Of a stretch of DNA of 64,000 nucleotides, positions 39,821 to 50,380 are shown in pieces. The translations under genes were made by a program, and so were the position numbers. The notes under the pieces are model-generated. The model saw only the letters and a program-made list of their open reading frames with translations. It was not told the DNA's origin and did no database searches. This DNA comes from Gloeopeniophorella convolvens (taxonomy: Eukaryota; Basidiomycota; Agaricomycetes; Russulales). Position 1 is the stretch's first letter. Each line of letters starts with the position of its first letter. The DNA lies in assembly GCA_022496205.1 (NCBI GenBank), contig WTXD01000002.1, positions 868,001 through 932,000 on the forward strand, given 5' to 3'.

Positions 39821-42333
39821 ATGGGACGACGTGCCAAAAGCAAGCAGGGCGATCCATTACCTCTCCGTGAAGTAATAGAAAACACCTCGCACAAGAAACT
39901 GGGGAAACGCAAGGCAGACGCAGACGCAGACCGTAAACGGCCCGCGAAGAAGGCCAAGGAGCTTGCCTCATCAACTCAAAAGCCCGCGACGGCACAAAAT
40001 TCAAAAAAGCCCTCAAAACCAAGGGTTAAAGGAAGTGCGGCAAAACGGGACGTGAAGCTGTGGAACGACGCCGAGGAGGATCGAAGTAGCGAAGGATGGG
40101 AGGATATCGAGGATGGGGACGACATCAAGACCCAGGCGAAGTGACTATGTTCATTCAGATAAACCATCATATTCTGACGTGCTGTATGGAGGTCATTATT
40201 CCAAGATAGCGACGAAGCGTCAGGGGAGTCTGTGAGTGGTCTGGATGAGTTTGACATCGACGAAGAAGAGTCGGTACAGTCCCCTCAAGGTTTCCCCTCC
40301 CAGTGAAGCTCACTACTGTCTCAGTGTCAATTCCCTTCGCGGCCCTGCACAGGAGCTCGAATTTAGTTCTGACTCAGAGGACGAATCACCGGCACGCTCT
40401 GTGAATGTCAAGTCTAGGAAATCTAAACAAACGAGACAATCTGTCAAGACTGGGACAACACGGTCGGACGCAACCTCGGACTCGGAAGAGGATGAGGATG
40501 ATCCTGTGACAGTGGCCAATTTCGAGGCGCGGTCTCGTGCACTAGATGTTAAGGCTGCTCGCGAGGCTCAACTCGACGCCGAGGAGTTTCAGGACGCTGC
40601 CGGTGCGGGTGCTGACGAATTCGAGGGCGCGGATGATATCGACGACGACGAGGAAGAAGTGGATGCACCCGGTGCAGAAACCTTTGTCTTGCCGACAGCA
40701 GAGGAGCGCGCGGAGGAGAAGAAGGCTGGCGGCCCAGAGGTCCATGTTGTTCAAATGCGGATGCGTGAATGCGTGCGCATGCTGAGGAGATGGAAAATAT
40801 CTGAGCCCAAGACAGGCAGGTTTGTCGTGCGGAGATTTGAACATGCCCGTGGAATTGATGACACAACCAACAGAGCACGGTCCGAATTCGTGGAGCAACT
40901 TGTATCCGATATTGCCAGCTACTATGGGTACAACGAGTTCCTTGCGGAGAAGCTGTTCCAACTATTCCCTATTGCAGAGGTATGCCTTTCGTAGTTCTGA
41001 TTTTTATTGAGGTATACTCACGTTTCTGTTAGGCCATCGAGTTCTTCGATGCTAACGAAGTCCCCCGACCTGTCACTATCCGAACGAACACTCTGCGAAC
41101 CCGACGCCGAGACCTCGCGCAGGCCCTCATTAACCGCGGCGTCAACTTGGAACCGATAGGCAAATGGACTAACGTCGGGCTTCAGGTGTTTGAGAGCAGT
41201 GTGCCAGTCGGTGAGTGTCGAGTAACGTCATGATCTGAACCCGTATTGACAGGCAAACTTGCAGGTGCGACGCCGGAGTACCTTGCAGGTCACTATATGC
41301 TTCAAGCCGCTTCTTCATTCTTACCCGTCATCGCACTTTCCCCTCAACCCCAAGAGCGCGTGCTTGATATGGCGTCCTCGCCGGGAGGGAAGACGACACA
41401 TATGGCTGCGCTCATGCAAAATACCGGCATCATCTTCGCAAACGATGCGAACAAGGCCCGTACGAAGAGTTTGACCGCCAACGTTCACAGATTAGGATGC
41501 AAGAATGTTGTCGTGTGCTCTTACGACGGACGCGAGTTTCCCAAAGTCATGGGTGGCTTTGACCGTGTGCTCCTTGACGCGCCGTGTAGCGGGACCGGCG
41601 TCATCTCCAAAGACGCGAGCGTCAAAACTAACAAGGTGCGTCACTGAGCGGCGATCCCTCTGATGAAAGCACTGATTACGATTCTGCGTCTATTTTAATC
41701 CTCCCTATCATGGCGCCCTGACAAGTAGACGGACAGAGACTTCACGCTTCTATCGCATCTGCAGAAGCAGCTTATCTTGTGTGCCATTGACAGCGTCAAT
41801 CCCGCTTCCAAGACAGGGGGATATATCGTCTATTCCACTTGTTCTGTCACTGTGGACGAGAACGAAGCAGTGATAGACTATGCGTTGCGCAAGCGACCCA
41901 ACGTGCGCCTGGTTGACGCCGGGCTCGAATTCGGACGCCCGGGCTATACCAGTTATCGTGGCAAGACTTTCCATGAGAGCGTCAAGCTCTCGCGAAGGTT
42001 CTACCCCCATGTGCACAACATGGACGGGTTCTTCGTGGCAAAGTTCAAGGTCATGAGGCGTACGAAGGAGGCATCAAGGGAGGATGCGAAGGCTACGAAC
42101 GATGTTCTGATGGACGTGGATGTTCCGCAGGAGAGTGTCCAATTCAACGACGACGAGGACGACCAATACATCCAGGGTAAGCACATGGTCCTCATTAACC
42201 ACGCGCCACTTCGTGGTCTGTGACTTCGGCTGATTTATTCACAGAGGCGAAGCGGAGACAGTTGAAAGCCAAGGGACTCCGTGTGCCACCTCGGAAACAG
42301 GCCGAGGCTGCTGCTTCGAGCGAAGACTCCTAG
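39821..42333 (+). CDS. NOP2: 25S rRNA (cytosine-C5) methyltransferase Nop2
   Basis: Nucleolar methyltransferase needed for 60S subunit assembly. A basic/acidic low-complexity N-terminus of over 250 residues is followed by LVSDIASYYGYNEFLAEKLF, the RNA-binding stretch VPRPVTIRTNTLRTRRRDL, and the Rossmann domain: SAM motif VLDMASSPGGKTTHMAAL, DAPCSGTGVISKD (motif IV cysteine) and YIVYSTCSVTVDENE, whose cysteine is the catalytic nucleophile. The family-specific segments GKWTNVGLQVF and NMDGFFVAKFKV are present. About seven introns; the product is near 690 residues. It starts at 39821 after CACC and ends SSEDS with TAG at 42331-42333. This is a clear ortholog. Confidence 0.95.
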
Positions 42334-44038
42334 TAGCCTGTGTACTGCGTATCTGTACCTCAGCAGTTCGACAGAGACAGCGATACCTCCATTTTGATCT
42401 GTCAAGCATGTCGCGTTTTAGGTGTCTCTACGTGAGGTCCTGGCCTTAAGTATAGACTAGTCAGCCGTACCCCTAATTGCGTGCGAGGCTGTCGAACATC
42501 TGAGCAGGAAATGAGAACAGTTATTTTCGAGGCACCTCGAGGTGTCTAGCCCGCGGTCAATCGATGTCAATACGTTTGCGACGTTGCGCGTAATCGAAGT
42601 GCCAGGAGCTGAGGTCATATTTATCCGGCATCCGGTTGAGTCAAATAATGACAAAAAAGAGAGGGTGCTCTGCCGCTCTATGGCCGACCTCCTGGTCCAA
42701 GGCGCCGGAACTAAGCCTTTCTGGGACAATCATCGATCGATGCCGTTCGACTGCTGTGGCTCGCGCCGTTGTCGCACCGCACAGAGAGAAAGATATCGCA
42801 CACGGCAACTGCGTAGAAAACTCACACAGAGCAAGGAATTCATGTATCGATGATCGACGAAGCGTAAGAGCATTCTGCAGCGAAATCGATGCATTCGGAC
42901 CGTGTAATTGCGCGCTTGTGAAAAAGGAAGCGGACCGAGTTGTACAGCCCTATCGCTGTTGGGGAGGACTTAAAATCGATTCTTCGGGCTGCATAACGAA
43001 CGAAACAAAGATCGGATTCAAGTCTCAATCTGACGCCGTCAGCTGACAACCCGAGATGGTGGCTGTGCACCATGTTGATGAAGCGTTGCCCCAGAACGGG
43101 AGCTGGCAGAGGGAAAGGGAAGAAATTGCCCAAAGTCTGAAGATCTGAACGCTGAAGGTCGTGTGAGGGAAGAAGGGATCACGTACACAGATGCTAGCGG
43201 CGGCGGTATTGGCGTGAGAACCGAAGGGCGAGTGATAGCCGGGCTTAGCCGGGTGGCAAGGGCAACCGCTACCGACAAGACGGGGGCGTCTCAAGATGAG
43301 CTAAGCCGACAATCGGCGCTCGGCGTAAAATCGCCTTATTGAGATAACAAGCATCGTTCCCGACGTTGGGCGATTCCCTTTTGTGAGCTTCTGGGCTCAT
43401 CGACCTGCGCACGGGGACATTATGTACGCGGGCGGCGGGCCCGATGTTTCAGGTGGGGAACAGTCCTTGGTCCAGAAAGAACTGGAACGAGTAAATGGAG
43501 CACGCGAGGGTTGCAGGAGAATTATGCGGGAGCAGGTCGCGAACGCTTCCAAGTGAGATCACTGGGTCGAGACAACGCGCGTGATGCGGCGCACTTCTTC
43601 CGATATTGTTCGTTACCGTTGATGCAGACTTTGCGGCGCACGAGATCCATGCCCCGTGCCAAGCGCCGGGCAACGAGGATGAAAGACAGAAAGGCAGAAC
43701 AGGCGGGGCGGATGTGCAGGGCAAGAGGAGGAAAGGACGCGGAGCGGGAAATGTGACGTGAAAGGAGATGGAGATGGCCTAATTGGGAGTGTGTGAAATA
43801 GAGTTCTCTGCTTTGTTTGGTTGGCGCGGGCGGAGCCAAACACGAATAAGAAGGGGGCGGAAAACAGCGACCAACCGTATCTCTCTTCCTCTCTCTCTCT
43901 CTTCCTCCTAACGGGCCAGCCTCCCCTTCTCTCTCTCTTCTGTAATACCCCCTCCGTACGTCCTTGCCCTACCATTATCTTGCACGTCCTTACCATCTTA
44001 CCTTGACCCCTGCAGCTCCCGTTACCTCTATTACCGTA
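42334..44038. other. 1.7-kb region without a supported gene
   Basis: The longest gene-free stretch inside the window. Frames on both strands (for example 42542-42853 plus and 43613-43996 minus) have no domain and no usable exon chain. The right end is a strong pyrimidine-rich promoter stretch listed separately. The length suggests a large control region, an unrecognised noncoding RNA or a small lineage-specific gene; I cannot decide. Confidence 0.4.
43880..43942 (+). promoter_or_regulatory. CT-rich promoter tract
   Basis: A nearly continuous C/T tract with runs of alternating CT lies about 100-160 bases before the ATG at 44039. Such tracts mark promoters of highly expressed genes in filamentous fungi. 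High expression of the gene downstream is an inference. Confidence 0.45.
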
Positions 44039-45171
44039 ATGTCTGCCACCGAGGCCGCTGTTGCCCCCGCTGCCTCCGTCGAAGAGGTCAAGCCCGTCGA
44101 GGTCCCCGCCACTGAGCCTTCCGCCCCTGCCCCCGAGGCACCCAAGGCTGAGGAGACCGCCCCTGCTGCAGTGAGTTCTATAACTTCCATGCTACCTCAC
44201 TCATACTGAGCGAATATAACTGAAGGAGGTGCCGAAGGAGGAGCCTGCTCAGGTATGCCTCATAGAATACACATCCGTGTGCTCAATCCTAAACGCGTTC
44301 ATGCTTTTCAGGAGGCTGCTGCCGAGCCCGCTGAGTCTGCTGCTGATGCCGCTCCGGCTGCCGAGGAGGCCAAGCCTGTATGTGTGTCTATTGAATTAGG
44401 GTCATCTGTCACTGACAAGTGCTCGTCAGGCTGATGGCGATGCAAAGAAGGAGGACCGCCCCAAGAGCCCTTCTCTCCTGTCCAGGCTGCTTTCCCCGTT
44501 CAAGACTGTTGAGAAGAAGGTGAAGGCACCCAAGAGTCCTAAGAAAGAGAAGAAAGAAGAGCCCAAGGTATATACAATACTTGTGGATTAATCCTTTGAA
44601 TCTCACGTCACGCAGGCTGAGGCCCCTGCCACTGAGGAGCCCGCCCAGACTGAAGAGGCTCCCAAGACCGAGGAAGCCCCCGTTGAGGTTCCCCAGGAAG
44701 CGTGAGTTTCTTCGTGACTCCATCCAATGAGGCTGTGCTGAGCTGTAATTTAGCGAGGCCGCTCCCGCCGAGGCCGCTGAACCGGCTGCTGCTGAAGCTG
44801 AAGCCCCTAAGGAGGAGGCTGTGAGTATCCCAATATGTGATTGGTATGATTGATCTGATCGTCTTGAACAGAAGGAGGAGCCGAAGACTGACAAGAAGGA
44901 TCCCAAGCAGTCCGCCGTGAAGGTCGGTCGCCGGCTCTCCTCGCGCGTTGGTGAATTCTTCAAGCCCAAGAAGACCGAGGCTTCCCACCCTGCCAAGGTG
45001 GATGAGAACCCCCCGAAAATTGAGGAGCCTGCTCCTGTTGCTCCTCTTGAGAACCCCGCCACGGAGACGTCTGAGCCCGCTGCCGAGGCGGCTGCCCCCG
45101 CAGCTGCTCCTGCTGAGGAGCCGAAGGCGGAAGCGCCTCCCGCTGCACCTGTCGTGGCAGCGGCGGCGTAA
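44039..45171 (+). CDS. Ala/Glu/Pro-rich acidic protein, unknown function
   Basis: At least seven small exons, most encoding the same sort of Ala-Glu-Pro-Lys repeat, give about 260 residues. It begins MSATEAAVAPAASVEEVKP. Two basic islands interrupt the acidic repeats: SPSLLSRLLSPFKTVEKKVK, followed by PKSPKKEKKEE, and later KVGRRLSSRVGEFFKPKK followed by KIEEPAPVAPLENPATE. Both islands have an S/R-x-L/V-x-x-F pattern flanked by Lys and could be amphipathic membrane- or protein-binding helices. No known domain, signal peptide or membrane segment. The protein is predicted disordered. The order of exons and TAA at 45169-45171 are clear; a few junctions are inferred from alternating GT and AG sites. 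A strong CT-rich promoter precedes it. Confidence 0.75.
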
Positions 45172-45646
45172 GAGGACTCGGGGTATTTATCATGAAATGA
45201 CTTGTCACGACTGTCGCAAGACTTGGCTTACCCTTCTCATCTTCTACCCATCTTTATGTTTCCTGGATATCCACGCCCGATCTCTCTTATCATTCTGCTC
45301 GAGTACTGCATAGTCTACGTTCGGGTCTCGTCTCGCTCATGAGCTCATGATGTGCGCGGGTACTTGATTCGTTCTCCATCTCACTTCACTAATAGCGATC
45401 CTTCGGTCTCTTCGATACCCACTTTCTTTTACCTCTAGGGTCGTGCTTCTGTGTTCATGCATGATTCTCTTGTATCCTCGTCATCAGACACATGTTGCAA
45501 GGGATATGTTAAGTTCACCTCCCTCGTTTGTGTGAGTTGTGGCACGTCACAAGTGTGGAGCACGTGATCGCGTCACGGAGTCAAGCCAAGTCATCCCTTG
45601 GAGATTGCAGTCAGATTGTACTTTACTCGATCGACCATCGACCTGG
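45172..45646. other. Intergenic region before eIF2B-epsilon
   Basis: About 475 bases with the 3' end of the Ala/Glu-rich gene and the eIF2B-epsilon promoter. An in-frame extension upstream of 45647 exists but has no family similarity. Nothing else seen. Confidence 0.45.
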
Positions 45647-48395
45647 ATGCATTCAAAACCGTCAACAAGCAAGGGAAAGGGTGAAGAAGAGGACGAAGAG
45701 GTGTTGCAGGCCGTTATCCTCGCCGACAGCTTCAATAAACGATTCAAGCCCTTGACCAACGAGCGTCCGAAGGTCCGCAGCACATTGTGTCCTGCGCTCA
45801 AGCACCAACTTTTAATTCGTATCCTCACATGGTCTAGTGTCTCCTTCCGATCTGCAACGCGCCACTGCTGGACTGGACGTTAGAAGGTCTTGCACTCGCA
45901 GGGGTGCAAGAGGTGTTCGTAGTGTGCCGTTCTCATGCAGAACAAGTCAAGACTGCGATTCAGTACGTAAACTATCCACCATCACGTTCCCATCGGCGAA
46001 TGTGATCGCAGAAACTCGAAGTGGTCACATTTATCCTCTGGCCTCAAGATCGTACCTATCGTAACAGCAAAGGAGACGTTCTCACCGGGTGATGCCATGC
46101 GTGACATCTACACGCACGGTATCATCACCAGCGACTTCGTCCTCGTCTCCGGCGATCTGGTCAGCAGCATCCGCATTGACGAAGTTGTGCGCGCGCATAA
46201 GGAGCGCCGTAAAACAAATAAGGATGCTATCATGACCATGGTGGTCAAAGAGAGCGGAACCACACATCGAACGAGGTGAGTAAGGACCTGTGCTTCATTC
46301 ACGCCGTAGCCTGATGGGTGCATCGAGGTCAAAAGGCGAATCAGCTGTGTTTGTCTTGGATCAGGATACCTCGGAGTGCCTGCATTATGAGCCGGTCACC
46401 GGCTACCCCCTCAAACCCATCGCCAAAATTCCACGAGAGATCCTCGAGGCACATCCTAATATCGATATTCGATACGATCTCCTCGACTGCTCCATCGATG
46501 TCTGCGCTGTGGAGGTCAGTAGCCCAACCTTACGCACTCGCCACTCGTCACCGCTTACTCGATTATCCAGGTGCCATCGCTATTTCAAGACAACTTTGAC
46601 TATGGCGATATTAGGCGTGACTTCGTGCATGGGGTACTCACATCAGATCTTCTTATGAAGAACATCCACTGTTTCATCGCTAAGGATGGTTACGCTGCGC
46701 GCGTCCAAGACACGCGAAGCTATGGCGCCATTACGTTCGTTCTCACATACCTCCTGATAGGTTAGTGTCATTGATGGGTGTCCAGCAAGGACATTTTGTC
46801 AAGGTGGACGTTCCCATTCGTGCCTGACGACAATCATCCGAGTGGCCACGCGTATGATCACTTGCGCGGGAACAAATATATCCCGAAGGACAATTCAGTT
46901 GTACTCTCGCGGTCGGTGCCTGGCCATACCATTGCTGGGTCCCACCCTCTGATGGTTCACGCAGGACCTGCAAGATCGGCAACAACACGCTCATAGGAGC
47001 CTCATCCCAAGTGCACGACAATGCACAGGTCATCGCGTCGACACTCGGGGCGCAGTGCTCCATTGGTGCTGGCACCGTCCTGCGCAACGCGTACCTCTTC
47101 GACGGCGTGACAGTCGGCCCAAATTGTGTCCTGGAGAGTTGCATTATTGGAACTGGGGTGCAAATTGGCGAGGGCAGCCGGATAGCACGAGGCTCGCTTG
47201 TGGCGGATGGAGTCAAACTTGGTTCGAAGTCAGTGCTCGCGCCGTTCGAGAGGGTGTCAAGGCGGAAGCACAAGCCTGTTGCGGCTGTTGGAGAGCTTGT
47301 TGGGGAAGAGGAGGATGAGAGCGACGAAGGCGATGCTGACTCGGAACTCGAAGAGGGCGAGCAAAGTAAGCCGACCATGGCTGACTTGCCCTGCTTGATT
47401 TACCAGTGTGTTCTTCCATCTTTCAGGCCAGTCCTTCCTAGCCAAGAGCCTTGGTCCCGACTCCGACGCCTTCGTGTGGCCACGCAGGGCCGCGCGGAAG
47501 GAGGACGAGGATGCGGACGAAGAGGACCTGGAGAACTTCAACAACAGACGTCTCATGCGACTAGGTATGCCCTCGCTCAACGAGTCAAGCGTTTTCCGAC
47601 CGACACTGTTGCAGGCGACGATTTTGCCGACCTCGTATTGTCTGACCCTGGTTCCATTACTTCTGAGGACGAAGCATCGTCCGACTCGGACGACGACTCT
47701 ATCACCCATAACGCATCTATCACGTCGTCTGCCACGTCTGCTCCCTCGGCTGCGGCTGTTGGTGCGATCTCCGCAGGCGAGCAAGAATTCCAGACAGAAG
47801 TCCGCCTGTCGCTCGACCGTGCCTTCTCTGAGGGCCACTCGCTGGAGAACGCCAGCGTCGAACTCAAGACGCTGCGCATGGCGAGTAACGTGCCATTGCG
47901 CCGCGTACGCGAGGCGGTCGTTGCTGGCATCGTGGAGCAAATTCCGCTCGTTGATGATGCTGTCCCGCAGCGTGTGGAGATCAAGAAGATGATAGACCGC
48001 TGGGGAGATCTAATTAACCTCATTGGCGGTGTGGATGGCGTAGAGACCATCTCGATCTTGCAGGTGCGCACTCTACTAGGTCTTCAGGTGGGCGGCAACT
48101 AACGATGTGTCTAAAGTATTACTGTGCTTCCTCGACGCGTTTCGCTCTGTTCGGCCAATTGCTGGCGGCATTGTACCAAAATGACGTCGTCGAAGAGCAG
48201 GATATCAGGAACTGGCATGCACAACCTGAAGCGAAGGGTGAAGGTATCAAGGCCGGCAGCCTGCTGGACAACGTGCAGAAGACGTGGATCGTTGGCGCAC
48301 GTATGATTCACCAGTTGAACGAGCAGGAGAGCGAAGACGAGGAAAGTAGTGAAGGCGGCGACAGCTCTGAAGAGGAGGATGACAGTGAAGAGTGA
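45647..48395 (+). CDS. GCD6: Translation initiation factor eIF2B subunit epsilon
   Basis: Catalytic subunit of the guanine-nucleotide exchange factor that recycles eIF2-GDP. The N-terminal nucleotidyltransferase-like domain begins LQAVILADSFNKRFKPL and includes PLLDWTLEGLALAGVQEVFV and DFVLVSGDLVSS. A left-handed beta-helix of hexapeptide repeats follows: KIGNNTLIGASSQVHDNAQV, IGAGTVLRNAYLFDGVTVG and IGTGVQIGEGSRIARGSL. After an acidic linker the catalytic W2/HEAT domain contains SLENASVELKTLRMASNVPL, FGQLLAALYQNDVVEEQ and a tail of Glu/Ser/Asp ending EEDDSEE. About ten introns and about 720 residues, normal for the family. The start at 45647 gives the short, charged N-terminus (MHSKPSTSKGKGEEEDEE) usual in fungi. 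Confidence 0.95.
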
Positions 48396-48679
48396 ATAGC
48401 AACAGAGACTGAATTTATTTGAGTGGGATCTTTGCCTTGACTGCATGTATCTTTGGCCGTGTAGCATCGTATTCGATCACATGAGTGAAGTCACGACTGG
48501 GAATTGAACAAGCCCAATCGAAAGTATATCACATATCCAGTCCGATGGGGTATTATAGCTAGAGTGCGGACGGGAACTACGATGGCAGGTAGAAGCTACA
48601 ACGAGATATAAAGAAATTTCGGATACGGTAAAGGGTTCATAGGGGGGTTCCCGCACGAGATTGCGACAATGTTCCGTCC

Positions 48680-49192
48680 TCAATATTTGAGGATAATGTA
48701 CAGCGCTGTTGGGGAGATCGTTAGGTCACGGGGATGATGAGAACACGTAAGGGCATCATACCGTGGATGATACCGGGACTGCAAGTAGGAGAAACATGAG
48801 TCAGTAGCGCCAAGACGAAGACAGCAGCCGCGTGCATACATGTAACCCAAAACCGTCTAGTCGTATTCAGAAGGTCAGTATTCGGGCCACAGTCGTCAGG
48901 CAACGACGTACGAGAAGGATGTTGATAAGCTGTAGGAATATGAGTCAGGACAAATCAAGGCATATTGTGGGAGGGGACAACGCACGAAGTCAGCGCCGCA
49001 GCCACGCTCCAAGAAGACTCCTACGGGAGGGAGGAAGATGGCGAAGCTGGGGGAGTTAGTGGTCAGAAGACGGTTTGGATCGTCAGCGAAAGGAGAAAAC
49101 TGACAGGATCTGCGATTGTTATGAGCGTTGTGAGAGCGGGGGGAAAAGGAAGGAGAGCGCACCTTGCAGATATCGGAGCCAGTGAAAGCCAT
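48680..49192 (-). CDS. PMP3: Plasma-membrane proteolipid 3 (Pmp3), seven-exon gene
   Basis: A 57-residue two-helix proteolipid of the Pmp3/UPF0057 group, which in yeast affects membrane potential and salt tolerance. Exons on the minus strand: 49163-49192 (30 nt), 49105-49109 (5 nt), 48986-49046 (61 nt), 48912-48929 (18 nt), 48840-48856 (17 nt), 48762-48778 (17 nt) and 48680-48705 (26 nt). All introns are GT-AG and the exons sum to 174 nt, giving 57 codons plus stop. The product begins MAFTGSDICKILFAIFLPPV, continues FLERGCGADF and ends IIHALYIILKY, matching fungal Pmp3 without a gap. The 5-nt exon supplies the codon after Lys10 and part of the next one; without it the frame breaks. The identity is firm. 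The gene is shorter than the introns that interrupt it. Confidence 0.93.
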
Positions 49193-49447
49193 GGTGGGTG
49201 AATGAGAATGTAGCGTGGCGGGAGTAAACGGTGAGCGGTCTTATAGGACGGGGCGACCCGCAATGACGTCACGCGGCAAGTCACGGCGGGCGCGGCGCGG
49301 AGGGGTACGCCAAGCCGTGCCAGGCCGTGCCGCGGCGAGGGCAGCATGATGATGCTCTGCTGATGCCCTTGCTCATTCTCTGGTCATCTTCCCCTTGCGC
49401 GGCTCGTTGTCCGTCCCACCTGACGCCCCTGGCACCACTCCACCGCC

Positions 49448-50347
49448 ATGGACAACTACACAGACGTGCCTTACGCGTCGGTGCCCCACCCATTGCACCG
49501 CTTTGATCTCTTCGTCCCGCCCCAGTCCCCACACGCCCCCGCCCCTCCGCTTATCTGCTTCGTCCACGGTGGCGCTTGGCGCTCGTGAGTGACGCCCATG
49601 TATCGGCACTCGTCCTGTGCGGTGACAAATATGCCCATTCGGCCGATTAGTGAGGATAAGAGCGATCACCATGTCCTCGCGCGCAGCCTTGCGACACACA
49701 CGTCTTTTCCGGTCGCCGTGCCAAATTATCGATTGACAAAGCCAGACGACAAGCTGCAGCACCCTGCACACGCGGAAGACATTCTGCACTTCCTTACGTT
49801 TCTTCTTACATGGCAGGGCCCGCCAGGACGCCCATCCCTGCCTTACGACACGCAGCGCATAATTGTCATGGGCCATAGCTGCAGCGCGCACATGCTCGCC
49901 TGCATATTGCTGGATTCGTCAGAACCATCCCTCACGCCGTCCGCGGCGCTCTTGAAAGCCATCACAGGTGTTGTATTGTCGGAGGGCATCTTCAATATCG
50001 ACACCTTGCTGGAGTCCTTCCCAACCTACAAGGACTGGTTCCTGGCTAACACTTTCGGCGACCTGCCGTCCTATGACCGATACTCGCTCACCAAGATGCC
50101 CCTTCGCGTGGGAGCAGAACACACACGCTGGATCATCATCCACTCCAAAGGGGATACGCTGGTGGACATGCGGCAGAGCGAGGATATGTATACCCACCTC
50201 CAATCCTTCCAGAATGGCGGTACATTGCAGTCTGGTGCGCTGTTGAAGAATTGGGATGACCTGGAAGGTGACCACAATGCTATCTTACGGTCCGAGGGAT
50301 TCGTCCGGATCGCGGGCGATTTTATACTTTCTTCGTCGGCTGTTTGA
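49448..50347 (+). CDS. BNA7: Kynurenine formamidase (arylformamidase)
   Basis: Alpha/beta-hydrolase of about 280 residues that turns N-formylkynurenine into kynurenine and formate. Two exons; the intron (starts about 49587, GTGAGT...GATTAG) joins TGGCGCTC to the codon for Ser-Glu-Asp. Residues: oxyanion-hole motif ICFVHGGAWR, nucleophile in VMGHSCSAHM, aspartate in IHSKGDTLVD and histidine in DLEGDHNAIL, a complete catalytic triad. The N-terminus MDNYTDVPYASVPHPLHRFD fits the family. It converges on kynureninase, whose stop codon is only about 35 bases away, and the kynurenine 3-monooxygenase gene is next, which supports the assignment. Complete, with TGA at 50345-50347. Confidence 0.9.
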
Positions 50348-50380
50348 TATGAATTACACATGCTCATTGAATACACTACC

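Noticed and set aside
41636..41728. Box C/D snoRNA-like motifs (TGATGA and CTGA) in a NOP2 intron
   Set aside because: Host gene fits, but the bases flanking C and D do not pair and no guide could be verified, so the motifs may be chance.
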